Below, piece by piece: positions 6,431 to 15,783 of a DNA stretch of 64,000 bases. The position numbers were made by a program, and so were the translations under genes. Positions within the stretch are counted from its first letter, which is position 1. Each line of letters begins with the position of its first letter. This stretch comes from Halonatronomonas betaini. Its GTDB lineage: Bacteria > Bacillota > Halanaerobiia > Halanaerobiales > Halarsenatibacteraceae. The notes under the pieces were generated by a model. That model was not told the origin of the DNA and made no database searches. It was given only the letters and a program-made list of their open reading frames with translations. The stretch is taken from contig NZ_JADPIE010000001.1 of assembly GCF_015666175.1 (NCBI RefSeq), forward strand, positions 191,741 through 255,740, given 5' to 3'.

Positions 6431-8791
6431 ATTATTAAAAGAAATATTAAATTATCAGTTCCGGTTTTGGCGTTAATAATAACTTTTTTTATTGGTTTTC
6501 ATGCTCAGGCTATAACAGAACCTGAACCTGGGTTGATTGAGGTTGAATTTAGTTATGAACCGCCAATTGCTGTAGATGAAGTTTATCTGGCTGGAGAATT
6601 TAATGATTGGAATCCACAAAGAACATTAATGGAAGAAGAAGATGGGGTTTATAGAATAACTGTTCATCTTGAGCCTGGGGAATATGAATATAAGTTTGTC
6701 ATAGACGGAACTAATTGGCAGACACCAGAAGATGCAGATGACTATGCTCCAGATGGGTTTGGTGGCGAAAATGCTGTGATTAGAGTTGGCGAAGTTGATG
6801 ATGCCCCTGAAGGGCCTGGTTCCAGGGGAGATGGAGAGATTACTAAAGATCTTTTACATCATAATAATAGTGATCATCGTTATTTTAATCTAATGACTGA
6901 TAATAAGTTTTCTTTTAGGTTTCAGACTAGAAAAGAAGAAGTAGAAGAGGTAAAGGTTCATATATTAGATGTTAATAATGAGAGAATAGAAGAGCTTAAG
7001 CCTTTTATGATATATGAAAATGGTGAATATTATAGAGCAGTTACCGAAATTGACTACGATAAATTTAGTTATGTCTTTGAAATTATAGATGGTTCAAATA
7101 CTTTATATTATGGTGAAGAGGCTGGTCAAGAATTTGATGATGTAGAACCTATATCAGTTGATCTTTCTGAGTTAGATGTATTTGAAACTCCAGAATGGTC
7201 TTATGATGCTATTTTTTATCAGATCTTCCCTGATCGTTTTGCTAAAGGGAGCTCAGATAATGATCCCCGTAAAATAGAACTTTATCAGGATGTGGAAACC
7301 CGTCATGAGAGTTATATTCCAGATTGGGATCAGGGGATAGCAGCTTCAGATGATCCTGTATTAGGTCCTGATGGGGTTGTAGATGGAGATAACTCAATTC
7401 ATCCTGAAGCCGGATATTTTGCTTATTATGGCGGAGATCTATTAGGTGTCGAAGAAAAGATTCCTTATTTAGAGGATTTAGGAATAAATGCTATCTATTT
7501 TAATCCTATTTTTAAAGCAAGTGCGTATCATAGATATAATACAGCTGGTTTTGAGTATATTGATGAGAGCCTGGTTTATTATGGTGACCAGGAGGGTTCC
7601 CAGGAATTCTTTGTAAATTTAGTTGAAAAACTTGATTCTATTGGAATTAAAGTAATACTTGATGGAGTTTTTAATCATGTAGGTTATGAACACTGGGCTT
7701 TTCAGGATGTTGTAGAGCATGGCGAAGATTCTGAATATGTTGACTGGTTTAATATCCATGACTTTCCAGTAATCCCTTTATATGAACAGAGTGAAACTGT
7801 TGAGCCAAATTATGATGCCTGGTGGGGTTATGGTCACATGCCTGAGTTGAATTTAAATAATCCGGAGGTAAAAGAATATATTTTTGAAATAACTGAACAG
7901 TGGCTTGATGCTGGCATAGCTGGCTGGAGGCTTGATGTGCCAATGGATGTAAAGGGAACTAACCCTGATTTCTGGAAAGAATGGCGTGATTTTGTAAAAA
8001 GTTATGATGAGGATATTTATTTAACTGGCGAGGTCTGGGGAAATGCCAGAGATTATCTTGAAGGCGATGAGTTTGATGCTGTCATGAATTATCGTTTTAG
8101 AGATGCAGTTAATAACTTTACAGGTCAGGGAAGAATAACAGCAGATGAATTCCACCATCAGATGATGAGGCTATTTTTCGATTACCCAGAGCAGGCTGTT
8201 TATTCATTACAGAACTTACTAGGAAGCCATGATACTCAGCGATATTTAACTATGCTTGATGGGGATAAAGATCGCTTTGCCTTAAGTAAATTACTTCAAT
8301 TTACTTATCCAGGTGCTCCAATGATCTATTATGGTGATGAGATAGCTATGGAAGGTTCAGAAGATCCTGATAATCGGAGAACAATGATCTGGGAGGATCG
8401 GGGTTATGTAAGTCCTGATCAGGAAATGAAAGAATATGTTAGGGGCCTTATAGCTATGAGAAATGAGCATGAAGCTTTAAGAAAGGGGACCATTCAATTA
8501 GTAGATTTAGATGACCCTGAGATATATGCTTTCTTAAGAGAATATCAAGATGATTTACTTTTAGTTCTTATCAATAATAGTGCTGAAGATAAAGAAGTTA
8601 GAATAAAATCTGAGCAATTAGATTCCAGTTATAGTAAAGTAGGGATGGAGAATACTTCAAGAAATAATGAGATTGAATTAAGCTCTTCGGCCTATTCTGA
8701 TATCTATCAGGGAGGTAATCATCTCTTTATTAATGATATATTAAGAGTTGATATTCCTGCACTGGACGGTGCTGTAATTAAGCTTAAGTAA
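6431..8791 (+). CDS. Secreted GH13 alpha-amylase/neopullulanase-like glycosidase
   Basis: An extracytoplasmic alpha-glucan hydrolase. Read from ATT 6431, it begins with a signal peptide: n-region IKRNIK, hydrophobic core, cleavage site after HAQA. A CBM48/AMPK-like domain follows (VYLAGEFNDWNPQ, YEYKFVIDGTNWQ), then a CBM34-like linker domain and the GH13 barrel from about residue 256 (FYQIFPDRF, VILDGVFNHVG). The catalytic residues are Asp502 (GWRLDVP), Glu534 (LTGEVWG) and Asp601 (GSHDTQR). A beta-sandwich ends the protein. The only standard in-frame start, TTG 6467, has no SD and cuts off the basic n-region. GGGGGCG at 6418-6424 fits ATT 6431 or 6434. There is no lipobox Cys, so the product is free or cell-wall associated. 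Confidence 0.88.
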   Translation: MIKRNIKLSVPVLALIITFFIGFHAQAITEPEPGLIEVEFSYEPPIAVDEVYLAGEFNDWNPQRTLMEEEDGVYRITVHLEPGEYEYKFVIDGTNWQTPEDADDYAPDGFGGENAVIRVGEVDDAPEGPGSRGDGEITKDLLHHNNSDHRYFNLMTDNKFSFRFQTRKEEVEEVKVHILDVNNERIEELKPFMIYENGEYYRAVTEIDYDKFSYVFEIIDGSNTLYYGEEAGQEFDDVEPISVDLSELDVFETPEWSYDAIFYQIFPDRFAKGSSDNDPRKIELYQDVETRHESYIPDWDQGIAASDDPVLGPDGVVDGDNSIHPEAGYFAYYGGDLLGVEEKIPYLEDLGINAIYFNPIFKASAYHRYNTAGFEYIDESLVYYGDQEGSQEFFVNLVEKLDSIGIKVILDGVFNHVGYEHWAFQDVVEHGEDSEYVDWFNIHDFPVIPLYEQSETVEPNYDAWWGYGHMPELNLNNPEVKEYIFEITEQWLDAGIAGWRLDVPMDVKGTNPDFWKEWRDFVKSYDEDIYLTGEVWGNARDYLEGDEFDAVMNYRFRDAVNNFTGQGRITADEFHHQMMRLFFDYPEQAVYSLQNLLGSHDTQRYLTMLDGDKDRFALSKLLQFTYPGAPMIYYGDEIAMEGSEDPDNRRTMIWEDRGYVSPDQEMKEYVRGLIAMRNEHEALRKGTIQLVDLDDPEIYAFLREYQDDLLLVLINNSAEDKEVRIKSEQLDSSYSKVGMENTSRNNEIELSSSAYSDIYQGGNHLFINDILRVDIPALDGAVIKLK

Positions 8792-8822
8792 AAATATATT
8801 GGAGAAAATTCGTTACTGGCTC

Positions 8823-8851
8823 TTTACAAAAGAATTTTTATCTGATATGGT
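8823..8851 (+). promoter_or_regulatory. Candidate pyr operon promoter
   Basis: TTTACA (8823-8828), a 17-nt spacer and TATGGT (8846-8851). It is placed so that the transcript would include the whole PyrR-type leader. Confidence 0.4.
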
Positions 8852-8882
8852 TAGTATAACTGAATAAAATCAACTTTTAAAC

Positions 8883-8995
8883 CGGTCCTGTGAGGCTGGA
8901 AAAGGTCTTAACTTAATTACAGAAAACTTTGGGAAAAGTATAGCTGTAATTCCTCGCATAATAACCTCTCTGCCGGTTGGTGGAGAGGTTTTTTT
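8883..8995 (+). promoter_or_regulatory. PyrR-type attenuator leader of the pyr operon
   Basis: The leader holds the conserved PyrR-binding loop sequence GGTCCTGTGAGGCTGGAAAA (8884-8903), close to the known pattern GTCCAGAGAGGCTGAGAAGG. About 60 nt later comes an intrinsic terminator. An ATTACAG/CTGTAAT pair (8914-8920 and 8944-8950) lies between them and could form part of the competing antiterminator. By the known mechanism, UMP-bound PyrR would favour termination before pyrB. No pyrR gene is in this window. Confidence 0.75.
8963..8995 (+). terminator. Regulated terminator of the pyr leader
   Basis: AACCTCTC (8963-8970) and GAGAGGTT (8983-8990) form a perfect 8-bp stem around a 12-nt loop, followed by a U run. 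Its position between the PyrR loop and pyrB marks it as the attenuator's terminator. Confidence 0.85.
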
Positions 8996-9046
8996 ATGTA
9001 ATTTCCAGACTGATAGGCCGTCCCAAAATTCAATGGAGGTGGCTTG

Positions 9047-9985
9047 ATGTTAAAGCAGAAAGATTTTATTGATCTCGAAGGATTAACAGATGAAGAGATT
9101 TATGGAATTCTTGAGACGGCAAGTTCGATGAAAGATATTTTTACCAGGTCAGTTAAAAAGGTTCCCACTCTTAGAGGAAAGACTGTTGTTAATTTATTTT
9201 TTGAACCTAGCACAAGAACAAAATCTTCTTTTGATCTTGCAGCTAAAAGATTAAGTGCAGATGTAATGAGTATTTCAAAGAAGGCCAGCAGTGTTGTTAA
9301 AGGAGAAACTTTACTTGATACGGCTAGAACAATGGAGGTTATGGCAGCTGATGTAGTTGTTGTAAGACATAGTCATCCAGGGGCAGCAAAATATTTAGGT
9401 GATAACTTACAGGCTGCAGTATTAAATGCAGGTGATGGCCCTCATGCTCATCCAACACAGGCATTACTTGATATCTTTACAATCTGGGATAAGCTTGGAG
9501 AACTGAAAGGGAAGAAGATATTAATAATTGGAGATATTGCTCACTCCAGAGTCGCCAGGTCAAATATCTGGGGATTATTAGCCCTTGGAGCTGAAATAAG
9601 GCTCTGTGGACCAGCAACTCTTATTCCAATGGGAATCGAACAGGCTGGTGTTAAAGTTTATCAGGATGTAGATGAAGCATTAAAAGGTGTAGATGCTGTG
9701 AATATTTTAAGAATTCAACTGGAAAGACAGGAGCGGGGATTATTCCCATCTCTTAGAGAATATAGATACTTATATGGTATAAATAAGGAGAGGCAGAAAA
9801 GTTTAAAACCTGAAGCTTTAGTAATGCACCCTGGTCCAATGAATCGTGGGGTTGAGATAGAATCAAATGTTGCTGATAGTAAACAGTCTGTAATAACTGA
9901 ACAGGTGGCTAATGGAGTAGCCATTAGAATGGCTCTACTGTATCTTCTGGCCGGTAAGGAGGTAAAGCATGAAGCTCTTGCTTAA
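9047..9985 (+). CDS. pyrB: Aspartate carbamoyltransferase catalytic subunit
   Basis: Condenses carbamoyl phosphate with aspartate, the committed step of UMP synthesis. It has the carbamoyl-phosphate motif FEPSTRTKSSF, the HPTQALLDIFTI segment, the SRVARSN phosphate/aspartate region and the C-terminal MHPGPMNRG. At about 312 residues it is a normal catalytic chain. No pyrI follows, so it is probably the unregulated trimeric type, controlled through the leader instead. ATG 9047 is preferred over TTG 9044 because GGAGG lies 7 nt upstream. Its last 17 bases overlap pyrC. Confidence 0.96.
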   Translation: MLKQKDFIDLEGLTDEEIYGILETASSMKDIFTRSVKKVPTLRGKTVVNLFFEPSTRTKSSFDLAAKRLSADVMSISKKASSVVKGETLLDTARTMEVMAADVVVVRHSHPGAAKYLGDNLQAAVLNAGDGPHAHPTQALLDIFTIWDKLGELKGKKILIIGDIAHSRVARSNIWGLLALGAEIRLCGPATLIPMGIEQAGVKVYQDVDEALKGVDAVNILRIQLERQERGLFPSLREYRYLYGINKERQKSLKPEALVMHPGPMNRGVEIESNVADSKQSVITEQVANGVAIRMALLYLLAGKEVKHEALA

Positions 9986-11267
9986 AAATGGTTGTCCCGT
10001 AGATTCCAGAAATGAATTGCCTGAAAAGGTTGATATTTTAATAGAAAATAATAAAATCGTGAAAATTGCTGAAAATATAGATGAGAATGATACGGAAATT
10101 ATTAATTTAGATGGAACGAAAGTTTTACCTGGCTTGATAGATATGCATGTTCATTTAAGAGAGCCAGGCTATGAAGAAAAAGAGACAATTAAGACTGGAT
10201 GTGAAGCGGCTGCAGCTGGAGGTATTACTACAGTAGCGGCAATGCCAAATACAGATCCAATAGCCGATAATCCAGCGACTATTGAGTTGATTAAGGCTAG
10301 AGCTCAGGAGGCACTGGTTGATGTTGTGCCATTAGGCTCTATTACAAAAGGCAGTTCAGGTAAAGAGTTAGCTGAGATTGGTTTTCTTTCAAGATCAGGC
10401 GTTAAAGGGGTTACTGATGATGGAAATCCTGTGATGGATAGTGAAGTAATGAGGCGGGCAATGGAATACTCAAGGCCCTTTGATCTACCTATTATAAGTC
10501 ACTGTGAAGATTTAAATCTAGCAGCAGAAGGGGTAATGCATGAAGGATTTTATTCTACAAAGCTTGGCTTAAAGCCGATACCTGCAGCTGCAGAAGAAGT
10601 TATGATTGCAAGGGATATTGCCCTGGCTGATCTAACAGGAGCCAGACTCCATATTGCTCACTTAAGTACTGCTAGAGGTTTTGAACTTGTAAAGGCAGCC
10701 AGAGAGAATGGAATAAAAGTTACAGCTGAAGTTACTCCTCACCATTTAACTTTAACTGATGCAGATTTACAGGAATATAATACTGCTATGAAAGTTAATC
10801 CACCACTTAGATCAGTAGATGACAGAGATACATTGATAAAAGCAGTGAAAGATGGACAGCTTTCTGTTATTGCAACAGATCATGCTCCCCATACCTACGA
10901 AGAGAAAATGGGGACGATCGATTCAGCAGCATTTGGAATTTCTGGATTAGAAACAGCCCTATCTGTCCTCCATCATTATTTAATTAGAAAGGGTAACTTA
11001 GACTGGAATCAGATAATTGAATTAATGTATTATAATCCAGCAGAAATATTAAGATTAGATAAAGAGGGCTTAAAAATTGGTTCAATTGCTGATCTAACTA
11101 TCTTTGCTGAAAATGAGAGCTGGACTGTTGATACTGATAAATTTAAGTCCCTGGGTAAGCATTCTCCTTATAATGGTCAGGAATTAACTGGAACTGTAAA
11201 GCTGACTATAAAAGATGGTAAGATAATTTATGATAATAGAGGTGGTCAGGGTGAACTTATTTATTGA
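9969..11267 (+). CDS. pyrC: Dihydroorotase
   Basis: Closes carbamoyl-aspartate to dihydroorotate. A class I (Bacillus-type) amidohydrolase of 432 residues with the zinc motif DMHVHLREPG, the AAMPNTDP segment, the SHCED and HIAHLSTARG histidines, and IATDHAPHTYEEK with its catalytic Asp. The ATG at 9969 follows AAGGAGGTAA within the end of pyrB. This overlap and that with pyrF point to one transcript with coupled translation. Confidence 0.96.
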   Translation: MKLLLKNGCPVDSRNELPEKVDILIENNKIVKIAENIDENDTEIINLDGTKVLPGLIDMHVHLREPGYEEKETIKTGCEAAAAGGITTVAAMPNTDPIADNPATIELIKARAQEALVDVVPLGSITKGSSGKELAEIGFLSRSGVKGVTDDGNPVMDSEVMRRAMEYSRPFDLPIISHCEDLNLAAEGVMHEGFYSTKLGLKPIPAAAEEVMIARDIALADLTGARLHIAHLSTARGFELVKAARENGIKVTAEVTPHHLTLTDADLQEYNTAMKVNPPLRSVDDRDTLIKAVKDGQLSVIATDHAPHTYEEKMGTIDSAAFGISGLETALSVLHHYLIRKGNLDWNQIIELMYYNPAEILRLDKEGLKIGSIADLTIFAENESWTVDTDKFKSLGKHSPYNGQELTGTVKLTIKDGKIIYDNRGGQGELIY

Positions 11268-12216
11268 TCGACTTATAACAAAAATGAAAGAAAAAGATAG
11301 TCGGATATGTGTTGGTCTTGATCCTCATATAGATCAGATCCCTGAATATCTAATGCTTGAAGCTGGTGCTAGAGAAGCTAATAATCAAACTAAATATCTT
11401 GAGGCAGCAGCTCATGCAGTTAAAGATTTTAATAAGGTCATTATAGAAAATATCAAACCATTTTCTGCAGTCGTAAAACCCCAGCTTGCTTTTTATGAGC
11501 AGCTTGGTCTCCCAGGCTTAAAGGCTTTTAAGGAGACTGTTAAATTTGCCAGAGAGTCAGGTTTAATGGTTATTGTTGATGGCAAAAGAAATGATATTGG
11601 AAGCTCTGCTAAAGGTTATTATAATGCTTATTTAAATAAGGAAAATGACAGTAATAAACCTGCTTTAGGTTTTGTTAAAGCAGATGCCCTGACAATAAAT
11701 CCGTATTTAGGGTTTGAGGGAGTTGAACCCTTTTTAGAAAATGAGGAGGCCGGGATTTTTGGTTTGTTGAGAACATCTAATCCTGGGGCTGAAAAGATTC
11801 AGAATTTAATGATGGCCTCTGGTAAAAGGTTTTATGAGGAGCTGGCCTTGATGTTTGAAAAATGGGGTGAGGATTACTGTGGCGAAATGGGATATAGCAA
11901 TTTAGGAGCAGTTGTGGGAGCAACCTGCCCTGAAGAATTAGCTGAATTAAGAAAATTAATGCCCCGAACTTTCTTTTTGATTCCTGGATATGGTGCTCAA
12001 GGTGGCGGAGCCGATGATGTTGTTGCCGGGTTTGATAGCAACGGTTGCGGAGGCATAGTTAATTCTGCCCGTTCAATTATCTTTGCTTATAGAAAAGAAT
12101 TATATAAAGACAAATACAAAGAGAAAGAATTTGGTTTAGCGGCAGCTGAAGCTGCTGAGAAAATGCAAATAGATATTAATCAGGCATTGGAAAAAGCAGG
12201 TGTTATTAATGGCTAA
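11251..12216 (+). CDS. pyrF: Orotidine 5'-phosphate decarboxylase (type 2)
   Basis: Makes UMP from OMP. At about 321 residues it is the longer type 2 form rather than the roughly 240-residue Bacillus form. The active-site block VDGKRNDIGSSA supplies the Asp-Lys-x-x-Asp catalytic charge network, and ALTINPYLGF plus the C-terminal FLIPGYGAQGG phosphate loop are typical. GTG 11251 is chosen, since AGAGGTGG sits just upstream. ATG 11230, in the same frame, has no SD. It starts within the end of pyrC, and its own end overlaps pyrK. Confidence 0.94.
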   Translation: MNLFIDRLITKMKEKDSRICVGLDPHIDQIPEYLMLEAGAREANNQTKYLEAAAHAVKDFNKVIIENIKPFSAVVKPQLAFYEQLGLPGLKAFKETVKFARESGLMVIVDGKRNDIGSSAKGYYNAYLNKENDSNKPALGFVKADALTINPYLGFEGVEPFLENEEAGIFGLLRTSNPGAEKIQNLMMASGKRFYEELALMFEKWGEDYCGEMGYSNLGAVVGATCPEELAELRKLMPRTFFLIPGYGAQGGGADDVVAGFDSNGCGGIVNSARSIIFAYRKELYKDKYKEKEFGLAAAEAAEKMQIDINQALEKAGVING

Positions 12217-12985
12217 AGTATTAAGCAACAAACCTTTAGCAGATAAGATATTTTTATTAAAAGTCAGGTTTAAAGATGGGATAAATGTTAAACCTGGCCA
12301 GTTTTTTAATATTAAAGTTTGTAGTGAAGAGAGCTATGATCCTCTGTTACGGAGGCCTTTATCAGTATTTGATTTTGATGAGGATAATAATGAGGTTAGC
12401 TTTGTTTATGAAATAAAGGGCAGAGGAACAAGGGCTTTAAGCAATTATATTAAAGGAGATTCTCTGGATATACACGGACCATTAGGAAATGGTTTTACAG
12501 TTGATTTTAATAATAAGAAATTAATTTTAGCCGGTGGAGGTATGGGAATTGTTCCATTATTTTATCTTGCGAAATATATAGAGGCTAATAATGATTTAAC
12601 TCTATGCCTGGGAGCAGCAAATAAAGAAGTTTTAAAACCGCTGGCAGATTATTTTGCTAATATTGCAGTCGAATTAAAACTTTCTACAGATGATGGTAGT
12701 TTTGGTAGCCAGGGTACTATTTCCTGCTTGCTTAATAATAGCAGCCTGGGAAAGGAAGTAGAATATGATTATTTATTTGGATGCGGCCCTGAGCCAATGC
12801 TGGGATGGTTACAGAGCTGGTTGCATGAAGAAGAGATTTCTGGTGAGTTTTCATTAGAAGAAAGAATGGCCTGTGGAAATGGACTCTGTCTATCATGTAG
12901 TTGCAAAACTAATGATGGGAACAAAAGGCTATGTAAGGAAGGGCCTGTATTACCGGCCAGTGAGGTGATGTTAGGTGGATTATAA
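12209..12985 (+). CDS. pyrK: Dihydroorotate dehydrogenase electron-transfer subunit
   Basis: The FAD and [2Fe-2S] partner of type 1B dihydroorotate dehydrogenase, linking dihydroorotate oxidation to NAD+. The order is an FAD-binding barrel (RRPLSVFDFD), an NAD-binding domain (AGGGMGIVPLFYLAK, FGCGPEPML) and a C-terminal iron-sulfur cluster motif with four cysteines (MACGNGLCLSCSC and RLCKEG). ATG 12209 gives 258 residues; an in-frame GTG lies at 12200. It overlaps pyrD by 11 bases, as expected for subunits of one heterotetramer. Confidence 0.93.
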   Translation: MAKVLSNKPLADKIFLLKVRFKDGINVKPGQFFNIKVCSEESYDPLLRRPLSVFDFDEDNNEVSFVYEIKGRGTRALSNYIKGDSLDIHGPLGNGFTVDFNNKKLILAGGGMGIVPLFYLAKYIEANNDLTLCLGAANKEVLKPLADYFANIAVELKLSTDDGSFGSQGTISCLLNNSSLGKEVEYDYLFGCGPEPMLGWLQSWLHEEEISGEFSLEERMACGNGLCLSCSCKTNDGNKRLCKEGPVLPASEVMLGGL

Positions 12986-13910
12986 AATTGATTTAAAGAC
13001 TGAATTAGGCTCGTTACAACTTGAATCACCGGTTATGACTGCATCAGGTACCTGTGGCTTTGGAAGAGAACTTACTGATTTTTATGAATTAAATGAGCTT
13101 GGTGGTTTGATTGTTAAAGGTATAACTGTTGATCCCAGGGAGGGTAATCCAACGCCAAGAATAGCTGAGACAGCTGCAGGGCTAATCAATTCTATTGGTT
13201 TGGAAAATCCTGGCCTTGATGGTTTTATTAAAGAAGAATTACCGTTTTTAAAGTCAGTAAATACAAAGGTTTTAGTTAATATTTCTGGACATTCTTTAGA
13301 TGATTTTAAAAAACTAGCAGCAGGTCTGGCAAAACAAGAAGGAATTGGTGGAATTGAAGTTAATGTATCCTGTCCAAACATTAAAGGAGGGGGACTTGCT
13401 TTTGGTACAGATCCAGAATTAGTTTTCAAGATAACTGATTTAGTCAGAAAAGAATATAATGGATTTGTCATGGTCAAGTTAACCCCAAATGTAAGCAATA
13501 TAATCCCGGTGGCTAAATCAGCAGCTGAAGGTGGGGCAGATGCCCTGGCTGTAGCCAATACTCTTCCAGGGATGAAAATAGATATTGAAAGTCAGAGTCC
13601 AGTACTGGCTACAGGATCTGGTGGGCTTTCTGGACCTGCAATTAAGCCAGTTGCATTAAGATTGGTTTATGAAATTGTTAAACATGATATTCTGCCTGTT
13701 TTAGGGTTAGGTGGCATTATGACAGCAGATGATGCTATTGAGTATCTTTTAGCCGGAGCAAGGGCTGTTGGGGTTGGGACTGCAACGCTTATCGATCCAT
13801 ATGCACCTATTAGAATTAAAACTGGTATTGCAGAATACTTAAATAAGAATAATTTTGAGAATTTACAGGAAATAATTGGACTGGCTCATAAAAAGGGGGC
13901 TAATTTATGA
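12975..13910 (+). CDS. pyrD: Dihydroorotate dehydrogenase catalytic subunit, type 1B
   Basis: The FMN-containing barrel that oxidises dihydroorotate to orotate. Landmarks are MTASGTCGFGRE, the NVSCPNIKGGG block with the class 1 catalytic Cys, VKLTPN, and the FMN phosphate region GLGGIMTADDAIEYLLAGA. The neighbouring pyrK makes this the NAD-dependent 1B type, which suits an anaerobe without a quinone-linked enzyme. The start is GTG 12975 behind TTAGG, inside the end of pyrK. The stop overlaps the pyrE ATG. Confidence 0.95.
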   Translation: MDYKIDLKTELGSLQLESPVMTASGTCGFGRELTDFYELNELGGLIVKGITVDPREGNPTPRIAETAAGLINSIGLENPGLDGFIKEELPFLKSVNTKVLVNISGHSLDDFKKLAAGLAKQEGIGGIEVNVSCPNIKGGGLAFGTDPELVFKITDLVRKEYNGFVMVKLTPNVSNIIPVAKSAAEGGADALAVANTLPGMKIDIESQSPVLATGSGGLSGPAIKPVALRLVYEIVKHDILPVLGLGGIMTADDAIEYLLAGARAVGVGTATLIDPYAPIRIKTGIAEYLNKNNFENLQEIIGLAHKKGANL

Positions 13911-14482
13911 TTAATCAAAAAGAAGTAATTAAAATTTTAAAAGAAAGTGAAGCATTACTTGAAGGACATTTTCTATTAAGCTCTGGAAGACATGCTGAAA
14001 GTTATATACAGTGTGCTCAGGTTCTGCAGTATCCCTGGTATACTAAAGAATTAGCAGAAGGTATTGCAGATATCTGGTCAGAGTATCAGCCTGAAATTGT
14101 TATTGGGCCGGCAATGGGGGGAGTCGTTCTTTCTTATGCAGTTGGCCAGGCTTTAAACCGACCTGCTATTTTTAGTGAGAGAAAAGATGGGGAGATGAAA
14201 TTTAGAAGAGGATTTAATTTAGAAAAAGGTCAGAGGGTTTTAGTGGTTGAAGATGTTGTTACTACTGGAGGTTCAGTTAAAGAATTATTAAAAATCATCG
14301 AAGAAACAGGTGCTGAGATTATTGGCATTAGTTCAATAGTAGATAGAAGTAATGGGAAAGTTGATTTTAAATATCCATTTCAACCTTTATTACAATTAGA
14401 GGTTCCTTCATATGATGAAAAAGATTGTCCAATCTGTAAAGAAGGAAAAATTGCTCCTTCTAAACCTGGAAGTAGAAATTAA
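13907..14482 (+). CDS. pyrE: Orotate phosphoribosyltransferase
   Basis: Transfers phosphoribose from PRPP to orotate, giving OMP. The PRPP-binding motif VLVVEDVVTTGGSVKELL is complete, and the family features FLLSSGRHAESYIQCA and GPAMGGVVLSYAVG precede it. The 191-residue length is normal for this enzyme. It ends the pyr operon, and its ATG overlaps the pyrD stop by four bases. No clear terminator follows before the aspartate kinase gene 72 bp downstream. Confidence 0.95.
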   Translation: MINQKEVIKILKESEALLEGHFLLSSGRHAESYIQCAQVLQYPWYTKELAEGIADIWSEYQPEIVIGPAMGGVVLSYAVGQALNRPAIFSERKDGEMKFRRGFNLEKGQRVLVVEDVVTTGGSVKELLKIIEETGAEIIGISSIVDRSNGKVDFKYPFQPLLQLEVPSYDEKDCPICKEGKIAPSKPGSRN

Positions 14483-14554
14483 AACTTTATTTTAAGCTGT
14501 CGATGTGATAAATTAAATAGAAATAACCCATGACTTCCAGGAGGATATAAGATA

Positions 14555-15775
14555 ATGAATATTATAGTTCAAAAATATGGTGGCAGCTCAGTAGGTACCA
14601 CAGAAAAAATTAAAAGAGTGGCTGAAGAAATCAAAAAAAGCAAAGAGGAATCTAATGAAATTGTTGTAATTGTTTCAGCAATGGGAGATACAACTGATGA
14701 GTTGCTAGAATTAGCAGGAGCTGTTACAAATAAGCCTGATTCTAGAGAGCTAGATATGTTATTAAATACAGGCGAGCAGGTTTCAATAGCTTTATTGACA
14801 ATGGCTCTGCAAGATTTAGGGTGTAAAGCTGTTTCGTTAACAGGTGCTCAACTTCATTTAGAAACAACTTCAAGTCATCAGAAAGCAAGAATTAAAGATA
14901 TTGATTTATCCAGAATAAAAAAAGAATTGAACCAGGGAAGAATTGTTGTGGTTGCTGGTTTTCAGGGAGTTACTGATGATGAGGAATATACAACTTTAGG
15001 CCGTGGCGGTAGCGATACTTCTGCTGTGGCACTTGCTGCTAAGTTAGATGCTAGATGTGAAATCTATACTGACGTTGAGGGTATTTATACCTGTGATCCC
15101 AGGCTTTTGCCTGGAGCGAAAAAGTTGAATCATACATCCTATGAAGAATTGATAGAGATGGCAAGCTTAGGTGCAGAGGTCATTCATCCCAGAGCAGTTG
15201 AACTAGCTCAAAAATACCAGGTGCCCCTTTATATTGCTGAAAGCTGTTCGAAGGCAGAGGGAACTATTATTAATGGTAATATTGATTATCTGGAAGCAAG
15301 TCTTGTAACAGGTATAGCTGTTAATAGAGATGATATTCAGATAACGTTGAGAGATTTGGAGGCTGATAGCTATATTTTAGCTGAAGTTTTCAACTCTTTA
15401 GCAGAAGCTGAAATTAATGTTGATATGATTTCCCAGTTACTTGATAAATCAGGTAGAATGAATTTAAGTTTTACGATTCCTGAAATGGATATAGAAAAGG
15501 CTAGAGAGCTGATTGCCTTTTATCGAAAAGACTGGGGAGTATCTGATTGGTGGATTAGGTCAGAAGTTGTTAAAGTTTCTGTTGTAGGGCCGGGTATGAG
15601 AACTCAACCTGGTGTGGCAGCAAAAGTCTTTAAATTATTAGCTCAATCAGAGATTCCAATTTTAATGGTAACTACTTCAGAAATTAAAATCTCCTGGTTA
15701 GTACCAGCAGGATATGAAGAAGAGGCTGTAAAAGTTATTGGATATAATTTTGGTTTAACTTTAGAAAAAGATTAA
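14555..15775 (+). CDS. lysC: Aspartate kinase
   Basis: Phosphorylates aspartate, the entry to lysine, threonine, methionine and diaminopimelate synthesis. The amino-acid kinase domain has VQKYGGSSVG at the N-terminus, LNTGEQVS, and the TTLGRGGSDTSAVALAA and TDVEGIYTCDPR nucleotide/substrate segments. Two C-terminal ACT domains (from about residue 270) should bind an end-product effector. The 406-residue length is typical. The start ATG follows CCAGGAGGA. It lies downstream of the pyr operon, another aspartate consumer, but no lysine riboswitch or T-box is visible in the short 72-bp gap. The choice among lysC, dapG and thrA-type paralogues is uncertain. Confidence 0.92.
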   Translation: MNIIVQKYGGSSVGTTEKIKRVAEEIKKSKEESNEIVVIVSAMGDTTDELLELAGAVTNKPDSRELDMLLNTGEQVSIALLTMALQDLGCKAVSLTGAQLHLETTSSHQKARIKDIDLSRIKKELNQGRIVVVAGFQGVTDDEEYTTLGRGGSDTSAVALAAKLDARCEIYTDVEGIYTCDPRLLPGAKKLNHTSYEELIEMASLGAEVIHPRAVELAQKYQVPLYIAESCSKAEGTIINGNIDYLEASLVTGIAVNRDDIQITLRDLEADSYILAEVFNSLAEAEINVDMISQLLDKSGRMNLSFTIPEMDIEKARELIAFYRKDWGVSDWWIRSEVVKVSVVGPGMRTQPGVAAKVFKLLAQSEIPILMVTTSEIKISWLVPAGYEEEAVKVIGYNFGLTLEKD

Positions 15776-15783
15776 ATTTTTCC

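Noticed and set aside
13082-13558. A 158-codon minus-strand open frame inside pyrD
   Set aside because: It is antisense to the conserved FMN-binding core of pyrD and its translation shows no known domain.
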